Positions 17,745 to 26,149 of a stretch of DNA of 64,000 nucleotides are shown here, one piece after another. The translations under genes were made by a program, and so were the position numbers. A model generated the notes under the pieces. It had not been told where the DNA came from and did not search any database. It saw only the letters and a list, made by a program, of their open reading frames with translations. This DNA comes from JAJCYK01 sp965224285. Lineage in GTDB: Bacteria > Bacteroidota > Bacteroidia > Cytophagales > Cyclobacteriaceae. The stretch is taken from assembly GCA_965224285.1 (NCBI GenBank), contig OZ245043.1:434001-498000 (forward strand). Direction: 5' to 3'. Position 1 is the first letter of the stretch, and the number at the start of each line of letters is the position of its first letter.

Positions 17745-19100
17745 ATGATGGTTAAAAGTGTTAACCCCTACAATCAGGAAGTAGTGGGTGAATTTAAAAA
17801 GCATTCGGACCCTGAAATTGAAGAAATGCTGCAAAAATCACAGCGAGTTTTTGAGAACTGGAGGCACTCCGAATTTAGCGAGCGGTCGGAATTGTTGCAA
17901 GCAGTGTCCAAAACACTTAAAGGAGAGACAGATCGATGGGCGGAAGACATCACCCTGGAAATGGGTAAGCCCATAACTGAGGCTAGGGCGGAGGTGGAAA
18001 AATGTGCCTGGGTATGTGAATTTTATGCTGATAAGGCGGAGGAATTTTTAAGTGATGAAATGGTGGAGACCGATGCTGAGAAAAGCTGGATACAATATCA
18101 GCCTCTGGGTTCGGTGCTGGCCATAATGCCTTGGAACTATCCACTGTGGCAGGTTTTTCGATTTGCAGCGCCAGCTATTATGGCCGGTAATGTAGGGATT
18201 TTAAAGCATGCCTCAAATGTTAGCCAATGTGCTCTGAACATTCAACAAATATTCCTGCAATCCGGAGGCGCTGACGGACTTTTCCAGACCGTATTAGCAG
18301 ATGTGGAGCAGGTTGAAAAAATAATAAATAACGACGTTATTAAAGCGGTCACGCTTACAGGCAGTGAAAGAGCTGGCAGCAGCGTAGCTTCTACCGCTGG
18401 TAAAGTGATTAAAAAGACAGTTTTGGAACTGGGCGGCAGCAATGCTTTCATAGTACTGCCTGACGCTGATCTGGATGCTGTGGTATCCGTAGGAGTTAAG
18501 GCCCGCTTTCAAAACACTGGACAAAGTTGTATTGCAGCCAAGCGATTTATATTACACCGGGAAATTGCGGATGATTTCCTGGAAAAGTATAAGCAGCAGG
18601 TAAGCGAACTCAACTCCGGGGATCCATTGAAGGAAGAGACCGAAATCGGACCTATGGCCAGGGAAGACCTGGCTAAAGAAATTGAACAACAGGTAGACAA
18701 ATCCGTTGAACTAGGGGCGGAAATACTGATTGGGGGCAAACGAGATAAGGCTTACTATTCTCCTACTATACTAACCGGGGTAATACCGGGAATGCCGGCC
18801 TTTGACGAAGAACTTTTTGGGCCTGTGGCAAGCGTAACCGTTGCCAATACGGACGAACAAGCGCTGGATCTAGCTAATAACTCCAGTTTCGGACTGGGTG
18901 CCACGGTATGCACCACTGATATGAAGCGAGCCCAAAAATTTATCAACGGTATAGAGGATGGGGCGGTCTTCATAAATGCCTTAGTTAAATCTGATCCCAG
19001 GTTGCCATTTGGCGGTACTAAGCGTTCAGGATACGGCCGCGAGTTATCCTATCACGGGATCAAAGAATTTGTCAATACTAAAACGGTATTTATAAACTGA
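17745..19100 (+). CDS. NAD(P)-dependent succinate-semialdehyde dehydrogenase family protein
   Basis: 451 residues, the length of the short Sad/YneI-type succinate-semialdehyde dehydrogenases. The proton-abstracting Glu 228 sits in LELGGSN, the catalytic Cys 262 in GQSCIAAKR, and the nucleotide-binding region has MPWNYPLWQ and TGSERAGS. The C-terminal LPFGGTKRSGYGRELS is also typical. It oxidises succinate semialdehyde (or a similar aldehyde) to the acid in the cytoplasm. The stop is one base before the ATG of the acetolactate-synthase-like gene, so the two proteins should be made together. That pairing points to succinate semialdehyde produced by the next enzyme. Confidence 0.92.
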   Translation: MMVKSVNPYNQEVVGEFKKHSDPEIEEMLQKSQRVFENWRHSEFSERSELLQAVSKTLKGETDRWAEDITLEMGKPITEARAEVEKCAWVCEFYADKAEEFLSDEMVETDAEKSWIQYQPLGSVLAIMPWNYPLWQVFRFAAPAIMAGNVGILKHASNVSQCALNIQQIFLQSGGADGLFQTVLADVEQVEKIINNDVIKAVTLTGSERAGSSVASTAGKVIKKTVLELGGSNAFIVLPDADLDAVVSVGVKARFQNTGQSCIAAKRFILHREIADDFLEKYKQQVSELNSGDPLKEETEIGPMAREDLAKEIEQQVDKSVELGAEILIGGKRDKAYYSPTILTGVIPGMPAFDEELFGPVASVTVANTDEQALDLANNSSFGLGATVCTTDMKRAQKFINGIEDGAVFINALVKSDPRLPFGGTKRSGYGRELSYHGIKEFVNTKTVFIN

Positions 19101-19101
19101 T

Positions 19102-20721
19102 ATGAGCAAAGCCAGTGATTTAATGATACGGGCCCTGGAAAATGAAGGTGTTGAGCGCATCTATGGGCTTCCCGGGGAAGAAAACCTAGATTTTCTGGAA
19201 TCCTTACGCACCTCATCAATAAGATTTATTCTCACCAGACATGAGCAGGCGGCAGGATTTATGGCAGCTACCGAAGGGCGCCTCACCGGTAAACCTGGGG
19301 TATGTCTCAGTACACTCGGTCCTGGAGCAGCCAATCTAGTCAATGCTGCAGCATTTGCCCAACTGGGTGCTATGCCAATGGTATTGATAACCGGGCAAAA
19401 ACCTATCACAAAGAGTAAGCAAGCAGGATTTCAGCTCTTTGATGTGGTTGACATGATGCAGCCTGTCACTAAAAGTACTAAGACCATCATTAATGCCAAT
19501 GAGATCGCTTATGACATCAGAAATGCCTTCCGGCTAGCGGAAGAAGAACGCCCTGGTGCGGTACACCTTGAACTGCCAGAGGATATTGCCGCAGAACAGG
19601 TGGAAAACCAGCACCTGGTTACACCAAATCTTTCACCCCCTCCACAGGCCGATCCAAGCACCATTAACCAGATCAGGGATAGGGTAGCGGGTGCCAGTCA
19701 CCCCTTGATCTTGGTAGGTGCCGGGTCAAATCGCAAGCCGGTTTGTGATGCCTTACGTAGTTTTATAAATAATTTGCAGATCCCATTTTTTTGTACCCAA
19801 ATGGGAAAAGGGGTGATAGATGAGAGACATTCCCTCTATATGGGTACCGCTGCACTCTCTGAGGGCGATTTTGTTCACCAGGCCATTGATCACGCGGACC
19901 TGATCCTCAATATGGGCCATGACTATGTGGAAAAGCCGCCGTTCATTATGAAGCCTGGCGGGATGGAAGTGATCCATATCAATTATACCAGTTCCTATGT
20001 GGATCAATTGTACTTTCCGCAGTACGAACTATTGGGAGATATGGCCGCTAATATAGAAGCACTTGGTAAAAGCCTGGATGGTATGACCAATTGGAACTTT
20101 AATTATTATAACGAGCTAAAGGACTCTTTCAATCGCGAAATAGCCGAACATTCAGATCAGGTCTCTTCAGATGGCGCTTTATCCCCTCAACTTATTGTAG
20201 ACGTTACCCGGGAACAGCTTCCAGAAGACGGAATCCTGACCCTGGATAACGGAATGTATAAAATTTGGTATGCCAGAAATTACCCTGCCTATCATCCCAA
20301 TACCCTGCTATTGGATAATGCCTTGGCTACTATGGGCGCCGGATTGCCCGCTGCCATTGCCGCCAAGTTGCTTAATCCCCAAAAAAAGGTCATGGCCGTT
20401 TGCGGTGACGGCGGGTTTATGATGAATTCTCAGGAATTGGAAACTGCCGTAAGACTGAATCTGGACCTTACTATTTTACTGCTTAATGATGCAGGATTAG
20501 GCATGATCAAATGGAAACAGGATGATATGGATTTTGGCGATTTCGGCTTATCCTTTTCCAATCCTGATTTTATCCAGTATGCCGCTAGTTATGGCGCCAA
20601 TGGAATGAAAATAAATAATGCGAATGAACTATCCTCTAAACTGGCGGAGTGTCTCAATACCTCAGGAGTACACCTGTTACAAGTTCCTATAAGTTATCAA
20701 AACAGTAATGATACCCTTTAG
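19102..20721 (+). CDS. Thiamine-diphosphate enzyme, acetolactate synthase / 2-oxoglutarate decarboxylase-like
   Basis: 539 residues in the usual three domains. The catalytic Glu 48 (TRHEQAAGFMA) lies in the N-terminal PYR domain. The thiamine-diphosphate motif begins GDGGFMMNSQEL (435 on) and continues to NDAGLGMIKWK. By similarity it is an acetolactate synthase catalytic subunit, but no regulatory (IlvN) or other branched-chain amino-acid gene is nearby. Its partner is a succinate-semialdehyde dehydrogenase. Enzymes annotated this way in cyanobacteria (Synechococcus PCC 7002 A2770) are 2-oxoglutarate decarboxylases paired with such a dehydrogenase (A2771). I infer the same role, but acetolactate synthesis is not excluded. 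Confidence 0.85.
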   Translation: MSKASDLMIRALENEGVERIYGLPGEENLDFLESLRTSSIRFILTRHEQAAGFMAATEGRLTGKPGVCLSTLGPGAANLVNAAAFAQLGAMPMVLITGQKPITKSKQAGFQLFDVVDMMQPVTKSTKTIINANEIAYDIRNAFRLAEEERPGAVHLELPEDIAAEQVENQHLVTPNLSPPPQADPSTINQIRDRVAGASHPLILVGAGSNRKPVCDALRSFINNLQIPFFCTQMGKGVIDERHSLYMGTAALSEGDFVHQAIDHADLILNMGHDYVEKPPFIMKPGGMEVIHINYTSSYVDQLYFPQYELLGDMAANIEALGKSLDGMTNWNFNYYNELKDSFNREIAEHSDQVSSDGALSPQLIVDVTREQLPEDGILTLDNGMYKIWYARNYPAYHPNTLLLDNALATMGAGLPAAIAAKLLNPQKKVMAVCGDGGFMMNSQELETAVRLNLDLTILLLNDAGLGMIKWKQDDMDFGDFGLSFSNPDFIQYAASYGANGMKINNANELSSKLAECLNTSGVHLLQVPISYQNSNDTL

Positions 20722-20833
20722 CTTGAACGATATTCCACACCATATGTTGGCACAGGTCCACACCTGGTAAAAGCTTACATATCATTGTAACCACAATATA
20801 TTGATTATCATTATCTTATAATCGCTTAAATAT

Positions 20834-20849
20834 TGGCTGCTAATTTGCA
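20834..20849 (+). promoter_or_regulatory. Sigma-54 (-24/-12) promoter of the PRC-barrel gene
   Basis: The sequence TGGCTGCTAATTTGCA has GG at 20835-20836 and GC at 20847-20848, 10 bases apart, with a good -12 half (TTTGCA) and a preceding T. Transcription would start near 20860, giving a leader of about 50 bases before the ATG at 20909. An inverted repeat TTACA-N6-TGTAA (20775-20790) lies about 50 bases upstream and could bind an activator. Confidence 0.7.
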
Positions 20850-20908
20850 TTGTAGGTCATTTGGAAAGTAGGAGAAACACTCCTGGTTGAATCTAATAAC
20901 AAAAGAAA

Positions 20909-21412
20909 ATGATAGAAAAGAAGTGGAAAGAAATATTAGTCAGCAAAAATCTTATAGGGTGCAAGGTGGTTAATCCCAGCCAACAAGAGTTAGGTAGTAT
21001 AGAAGATGTTGCATTGGATCTGACCAATGGGCAAATTGTTTATGCCATATTAAGTTTTGGAGGCTTTCTAGGTTTAGGAGAGAAAAAATTTGCCATGCCA
21101 TGGGAGGCTTTCTACCTTGATACAGCCCAAGACGAAACAGTAGTGCTTGATGTCCCAAAAGAGAAACTGGAAAATGCTCCCGGCTTGGAAGATGAATTAC
21201 CTACCGTTGCCCAGTGGGAATACGTAGATAACATTTATCAACATTATGGTTATGCCAAGTATACAGGCAGACGCCCCATTGGTCGTACTCATGGTAAAAC
21301 CAGAGAAGAAAGTTTGAGCAGGAATGCGGGCCTAGCAAACTCTGGCGAAGCTAAAACCTTTGATGAAGCCGGATTCGAAAGCAACAGGATCAAAGAATCT
21401 GGTATTGGATAA
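20909..21412 (+). CDS. PRC-barrel domain protein
   Basis: 167 residues, soluble. The PRC-barrel core covers residues about 10-85 (LIGCKVVNPSQQELGSIEDV, GQIVYAILSFGGFLGLGEKK, FAMPWEAF). A short helical segment (WEYVDNIYQHYGYAKYTGRRP) and a polar tail follow. PRC barrels bind proteins or RNA; in stress gene sets of Bacteroidota the function is not known. A sigma-54 promoter lies just upstream and a terminator just downstream, so it is a single-gene unit and the clearest candidate target of the NtrC-type regulator at 13832. Confidence 0.9.
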   Translation: MIEKKWKEILVSKNLIGCKVVNPSQQELGSIEDVALDLTNGQIVYAILSFGGFLGLGEKKFAMPWEAFYLDTAQDETVVLDVPKEKLENAPGLEDELPTVAQWEYVDNIYQHYGYAKYTGRRPIGRTHGKTREESLSRNAGLANSGEAKTFDEAGFESNRIKESGIG

Positions 21413-21435
21413 ATTGTTGAGTTTCCTTAATGGGT

Positions 21436-21462
21436 GAAGGCCATTCTCCTGGAATGGCTTTC
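21436..21462 (+). terminator. Terminator of the PRC-barrel gene
   Basis: GAAGGCCATTC and GGAATGGCTTTC form a stem of about 11 pairs with one G-T pair and a short loop, followed by GTCTTT. It begins 24 bases after the stop. Confidence 0.65.
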
Positions 21463-21590
21463 GTCTTTACCAGGGAATTTTGATTCTTTATGAACTGGTC
21501 GGTAATTTTAGCTTCAAATCCTACCTTATGGGTTTTAAATCAAAAAAGATATTTGGGAGATTGAGATGGCAGAGAATCAACTAAAGTACT

Positions 21591-22238
21591 ATGATAATGA
21601 CGAAGGAAAAAGCAAAGCTAACATCCGAAATCAAGGTTCAAAATGCCCTGATATGTTTACCTGATATTAGCGGATTTACTGAGTTTATGAGCCAAACCGA
21701 TATTGGTCTTAGTCATAAGGTTATTCCCAGTTTGTTAAACGAGATAATTTATGCTAATACCATAGGTCTTAAGGTTTCCGAGATAGAAGGGGATGCCGTG
21801 CTCTTCTATACTTTGGATACTTTGCCAGAATTGAAAGAATTGATCATCCAATGTCAAAACTTTTATCATCAGTTTTATCAACGACTGGCAAAACTCATGA
21901 AAAAGTATCGTAATGAAGACGATTCTTTTAACATCGTTTCTATGTTGGGTCTGAAGATTGTAATGCATTACGGTGAAGTTGGAGTAAACAGAATTGGAAA
22001 ACGGATTAAGCTGATCGGCGAAGATGTAATTGTGGCCCACCGCTTACTGAAAAACAGTATCGAAACTGATGAATATGTTTTATTATCAAAGCCCCTTTTG
22101 GAATATTACCATCAAAGGGATAAGGATCAACTGAATAAGGTGGTGCAGGACTCAGACCTTAAGGATGGCAGTGACCGCTATGAACATATCGGCAAACTGG
22201 AATACAAGTATTTACTGGTGGATCAAGTAGATGACTGA
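21591..22238 (+). CDS. DUF2652 protein, nucleotide-cyclase-like fold
   Basis: 215 residues. The start of the domain, NALICLPDISGFTEFMSQTD, followed by EIEGDAVLFYTL and KIVMHYGEVG, resembles class III adenylate/guanylate cyclases: a DISGFT motif with the first metal Asp and an EGDAVLF second segment. This corresponds to DUF2652. Whether it cyclises a nucleotide is unknown, since the substrate-specifying residues are not the usual Lys/Asp pair I can recognise. It is soluble and stands alone. Confidence 0.82.
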   Translation: MIMTKEKAKLTSEIKVQNALICLPDISGFTEFMSQTDIGLSHKVIPSLLNEIIYANTIGLKVSEIEGDAVLFYTLDTLPELKELIIQCQNFYHQFYQRLAKLMKKYRNEDDSFNIVSMLGLKIVMHYGEVGVNRIGKRIKLIGEDVIVAHRLLKNSIETDEYVLLSKPLLEYYHQRDKDQLNKVVQDSDLKDGSDRYEHIGKLEYKYLLVDQVDD

Positions 22239-22403
22239 TATTGGAATGAATCCTGGATTATAAATCAGATTTTCCTCGCATCAATTAATTTACATATATT
22301 CAACTTGCCAAAGTTTGGGTAACTAGTATAAAAACGGCATTAGTGGCAAATCACCTGAATCTCTCATCGGCTTTAATTGAACGTGGTTATTACAGAAAGA
22401 CAT

Positions 22404-23267
22404 GTGAAACGATTATCAACAATTTTACTAGTTATCCCATTGGTACTAATTCTTGACAAAGTATTGGCTCAAAGTCAAGGTGAGAGTTTGTTTACCGGAA
22501 ATATTGGGATAGCCCCCTATACTTTCAGAAATAGTTTTCCCCAGGGCATTGCGGCGACCTTAGATACTATTCAGATGCTGGGCTTTACCGAAATCGAAGG
22601 GGGAGGTGGTAATATGGATGCTCATGAATATAAGAAGTTATGTGAGGAGCGGGGTTTGAAAATTCCTTCAATGGGTGCTTCCTACCAACAAATCATTGAA
22701 AATCCTGAACAAGTAATTGAAAGAGCCAGAATTTATGAAGCCCGTTACGTTATGTGCTCATGGATACCCCACACTACAGGGAAATTTGATATTCAGGATG
22801 CCCGGAAAGCGGTGAAGGATTTCAATCGGGTAGGTAAACTATTCAAACAACATGGTCTTACGCTCTGCTATCATCCTCATGGCTATGAATTTAAACCGTA
22901 TAAAAATGGCACCCTGCTGGATTATATTATAACTCAAACTAACGCAAACCATGTGTCCTTTGAAATGGATATTTTCTGGATACAGTTTGGTGGAGGTGAC
23001 CCGGCTGAGCTGCTCCGTAAGTATCCCAGTCGTTGGAAATTAATGCATCTGAAAGATATGAAAGAAGGAATACCTAAGGATCTCACTGGGCTCACCAACC
23101 CTGAGTACGATGTTGCCCTAGGCACGGGACAAATTGATATCAAAAGGGTGATACAAGCAGCTCAGGAAATAGGCGTTGAACATTATTTCATTGAAGACGA
23201 GAGTAGTAGGATACTGGAGCAAATTCCACAGAGTATAAGATACCTTGAGAATCTTACCGCACAGTGA
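22404..23267 (+). CDS. Secreted sugar phosphate isomerase/epimerase-like TIM-barrel protein
   Basis: About 287 residues. No ATG precedes the signal peptide in frame. I choose the GTG at 22404 because it gives a compact signal (VKRLSTILLVIPLVLILD then VLAQS) with an AGAAAG just before it; a TTG at 22377 is the alternative. The mature part is an AP-endonuclease-2 type TIM barrel: LGFTEIEGGGGNMDAHEYKK, MCSWIPHT, LCYHPHGYEF, FEMDIFWIQFGG, LMHLKDMKEG and HYFIEDES. Glu, Asp and His residues lie at the usual metal positions. Secreted members of this group in Bacteroidota are often found with sugar oxidoreductases; none is adjacent here. Confidence 0.85.
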   Translation: MKRLSTILLVIPLVLILDKVLAQSQGESLFTGNIGIAPYTFRNSFPQGIAATLDTIQMLGFTEIEGGGGNMDAHEYKKLCEERGLKIPSMGASYQQIIENPEQVIERARIYEARYVMCSWIPHTTGKFDIQDARKAVKDFNRVGKLFKQHGLTLCYHPHGYEFKPYKNGTLLDYIITQTNANHVSFEMDIFWIQFGGGDPAELLRKYPSRWKLMHLKDMKEGIPKDLTGLTNPEYDVALGTGQIDIKRVIQAAQEIGVEHYFIEDESSRILEQIPQSIRYLENLTAQ

Positions 23268-23328
23268 AACTAGGATTTTGCAAGAGGATGTAATAAATTT
23301 AATCTACCTGCATTGAACAAAAATAAAG

Positions 23329-25023
23329 ATGGTTGCCTGGTACCGTCCATCCATTTTAGTGATTTTATTCATTAACGCTGGCCAAATTGCCGCTCAACCT
23401 GCAGGGTATAATTTTGGTAAACGTATAACATTAAATTCTTCCGAGATAAGCGGTACTACTGCACTTGCTGATTTTCCTATCCTCATTAGTTTGACAGATA
23501 ACGACTTACGTACCATTTCAAATGGTGGTGCAGTGGAAAATAGCAATGGCTTTGACATTGTATTTACTTTGGACGACTGCGCTGCCATACTGGACCACGA
23601 AATAGAACATTATGATGCGACCACCGGTGAGTTTATTGCCTGGGTAAGGATACCGTCTCTCAGCCCCACCGTTGATATGGATATTGGCATGTTTTATGGT
23701 AATTCCAGCGTAAGCACCGATCCTTCCACCAACTCCACCTGGAACAGCGGATTCGAAGGGGTATACCATCTTCACGACGATTTTCTGGATGCCACTGCAA
23801 ATGGTAATAATGGCACTAATAATGGCTCAACCGACACTGGGGGCTTGTTTGGAGACGGGCAGGAATTTGATGGTGCCAATGATTATATCCAAACTCCTGT
23901 GGACCTTCAGACTGAAGACGACTTTACCTTATCAGCCTGGATCAATGCCGATGCGACAACTCAACAACATATCATATGGCAAGGTAATGTTTCGCAGAAT
24001 GGCTGGGGAGCCAGCGGTGGTGGTAATCAACAGGAAATGCACTTATCACTTGGCAGTTGTTGTCTGGCTACTGAAGTTAGTGACCTCGCTTCAGCTTATC
24101 TGGGTAATGATGAGGATGAAACTGACAGTGAAGTACTTACCGCCCAGGATAGTTATACCGATACAGGTAACTGGCATTATCTGACCGCCACCTTTAGTGA
24201 TATAAACACCACACCTTTGGCTGAATTGTTTATTGATGGAGTATCAGTAGATATAGATGATGGGGTTGCGGATGCATCCACGGCCCGTAATAACTGGACT
24301 AGTGATCTCCGATTAGGCCGCCCTGGTGCTGCTACGCGATTATTTGACGGATTAATGGATGAAGTCAGGATATCCACGGTAATTCGCAGCGATGATTGGA
24401 TCCAGACCGAATATAACAACCAAAACGACCCCTCCAGTTTTTACACGGTATCTGCTCAATTTACCGCCGCTGCTGCTTGTTCAGTGTTACCGGTGGAAAT
24501 TTTGTTTTTTAAAGCTGAAGTCCAGCAAAAGAATGTGAAATTAAATTGGGCTACCGCCAGTGAACGTGATTTTGATTTCTTCACACTAATGCGATCGGCC
24601 GATGCGCAGGAGTTTTATGATATTGCTACTATCAATGGCGCCGGCTATAGCGATATTAGAATCGATTATCAATATCTTGATCAGAATCCACTGCAAGGGG
24701 TATCTTATTACTGGCTTAAGGCCACTGACTTCGACGGCAGTATTGAACATTTTAATATCGAAAGAGTGGTTTTCAATTCACGGTTTGTGGATATTACCCC
24801 CAATCCCCTGGTTGCAGGACAATTTTTACATGCTAACGTAAGCATTGGAGATGATGAGACCGCTAGCATCAAGCTGTATACTGTTTTAGGACGCAAACTG
24901 TTTAATCAAAGTTTGATAAAAGGCTATCACCAGATTGACTTGCCACCTTTATCACCTGGAATTTACCTGCTGACCGTTCAATATCCAGGTGAGACTCGTT
25001 ACCAGAAACTGGTGATACCGTAA
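23329..25023 (+). CDS. Secreted DUF2341/LamG protein with T9SS type A sorting domain
   Basis: 564 residues. It has a signal peptide (residues about 1-24, cleavage after QIAAQ), then a DUF2341 region (about 45-125: FGKRITLNSSEI, DIVFTLDD, MDIGMFYGNSS). A LamG/concanavalin-like domain follows (about 150-345: FDGANDYIQTP, FTLSAWINAD, NWHYLTATFSD, FDGLMDEVRIS). The C-terminal sorting domain (about 490-564: ITPNPL, IKLYTVLGRKLF, LSPGIYLLTVQY, YQKLVIP) marks export by the type IX secretion system. It is probably a cell-surface or released carbohydrate-binding protein. No catalytic module is recognisable. Confidence 0.92.
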   Translation: MVAWYRPSILVILFINAGQIAAQPAGYNFGKRITLNSSEISGTTALADFPILISLTDNDLRTISNGGAVENSNGFDIVFTLDDCAAILDHEIEHYDATTGEFIAWVRIPSLSPTVDMDIGMFYGNSSVSTDPSTNSTWNSGFEGVYHLHDDFLDATANGNNGTNNGSTDTGGLFGDGQEFDGANDYIQTPVDLQTEDDFTLSAWINADATTQQHIIWQGNVSQNGWGASGGGNQQEMHLSLGSCCLATEVSDLASAYLGNDEDETDSEVLTAQDSYTDTGNWHYLTATFSDINTTPLAELFIDGVSVDIDDGVADASTARNNWTSDLRLGRPGAATRLFDGLMDEVRISTVIRSDDWIQTEYNNQNDPSSFYTVSAQFTAAAACSVLPVEILFFKAEVQQKNVKLNWATASERDFDFFTLMRSADAQEFYDIATINGAGYSDIRIDYQYLDQNPLQGVSYYWLKATDFDGSIEHFNIERVVFNSRFVDITPNPLVAGQFLHANVSIGDDETASIKLYTVLGRKLFNQSLIKGYHQIDLPPLSPGIYLLTVQYPGETRYQKLVIP

Positions 25024-25120
25024 TTTTAGCTCCAAGGATGGGGGAGTTGGTATCAATATCAGTAACAATTTTCTCGGATATCAGTTTTCATGGTATGGAT
25101 ATTGAATACTCGGGGTAGCT

Positions 25121-26149
25121 ATGGATTTGTTAACCGTTAACAACAACGGCATCTATTGCCCGCTTGCCGACGTTTACATGGACCCTTGGAATCCGGTAGG
25201 CAGGGCGCTGATCACTCATGCGCATGCCGACCATGCTCGCCCAGGACATGGGAGCTACCTATGCCAACACCTCGCTAAACCTTACCTGAGTTATCGATTA
25301 AACGAAGCAAAAAATATAGATTCTCTCGAGTATGATGAAAAGATCACTATAAACGGAGTCAAGTTTTCATTTCATCCCGCCGGCCATATCCCAGGATCTT
25401 CCCAGATCAGAGTTGAATATAAAGGTGAGATTTGGGTATTCTCGGGTGATTATAAACTGGCTAATGATGGGTTAAGCAGGCCATTTGAACCGGTAATATG
25501 CCACACCTTTATTACCGAGTCCACCTTTGGTCTACCCATATTTAACTGGGAGCCTCAAGGGCAAATATTTCAAGAAGTAAATCAGTGGTGGAAGCAAAAT
25601 CAGGAACAGGGTGAAAGTAGTGTTTTGATTGGATACAGCCTGGGAAAAGCACAAAGAATATTGCTGAATATTGACCCTGAAATAGGAAGGATCTATACCC
25701 ATGGAGCAGTGGAAAATACTAATGAGATCGCCAGGCAGCAAGGCATAAATTTACCTTCAACCATGAGGGTAACTCCGGAAACCAGCAAGCAAGAAATTAT
25801 AGGAAGCCTGGTAATATGCCCGCCATCTGCCGCTGGTAGTTCCTGGTTAAAAAAATTTACTCCGTACAGCCTGGGTTTAGCCTCGGGATGGATGGGCCTG
25901 AGAGGAGCCCGTAGACGCCGGGCCATTGATCGTGGATTTATTCTCTCTGATCATGCGGATTGGGGCGGACTGAATGAGGCAGTTAAAGCTACTGGAGCAG
26001 AGCGAATAATATGTACCCATGGTTATAATACTATCTTTTCCAGATGGCTTAGTGAAAATGGCTATGAAGCCATGGCAATAGAAACACTTTACCAGGGTGA
26101 ACTGGCTGAAATCAACGAATCTAGTACTAACATTGATTCCGGCACATGA
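25121..26149 (+). CDS. Ligase-associated DNA exonuclease, metallo-beta-lactamase fold
   Basis: 342 residues with the beta-lactamase-fold metal motif HAHADHARPG (His 33 to His 38) and downstream VFSGDYK, FITESTFGLP, GYSLGKAQR and ILSDHADWGGL. These are shared with the beta-CASP nuclease branch that is found linked to ATP-dependent DNA ligases (TIGR04122-type). It overlaps the ligase ATG by four bases (ATGA), so the pair is co-translated. Predicted role: DNA end processing in a repair pathway. Confidence 0.93.
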   Translation: MDLLTVNNNGIYCPLADVYMDPWNPVGRALITHAHADHARPGHGSYLCQHLAKPYLSYRLNEAKNIDSLEYDEKITINGVKFSFHPAGHIPGSSQIRVEYKGEIWVFSGDYKLANDGLSRPFEPVICHTFITESTFGLPIFNWEPQGQIFQEVNQWWKQNQEQGESSVLIGYSLGKAQRILLNIDPEIGRIYTHGAVENTNEIARQQGINLPSTMRVTPETSKQEIIGSLVICPPSAAGSSWLKKFTPYSLGLASGWMGLRGARRRRAIDRGFILSDHADWGGLNEAVKATGAERIICTHGYNTIFSRWLSENGYEAMAIETLYQGELAEINESSTNIDSGT

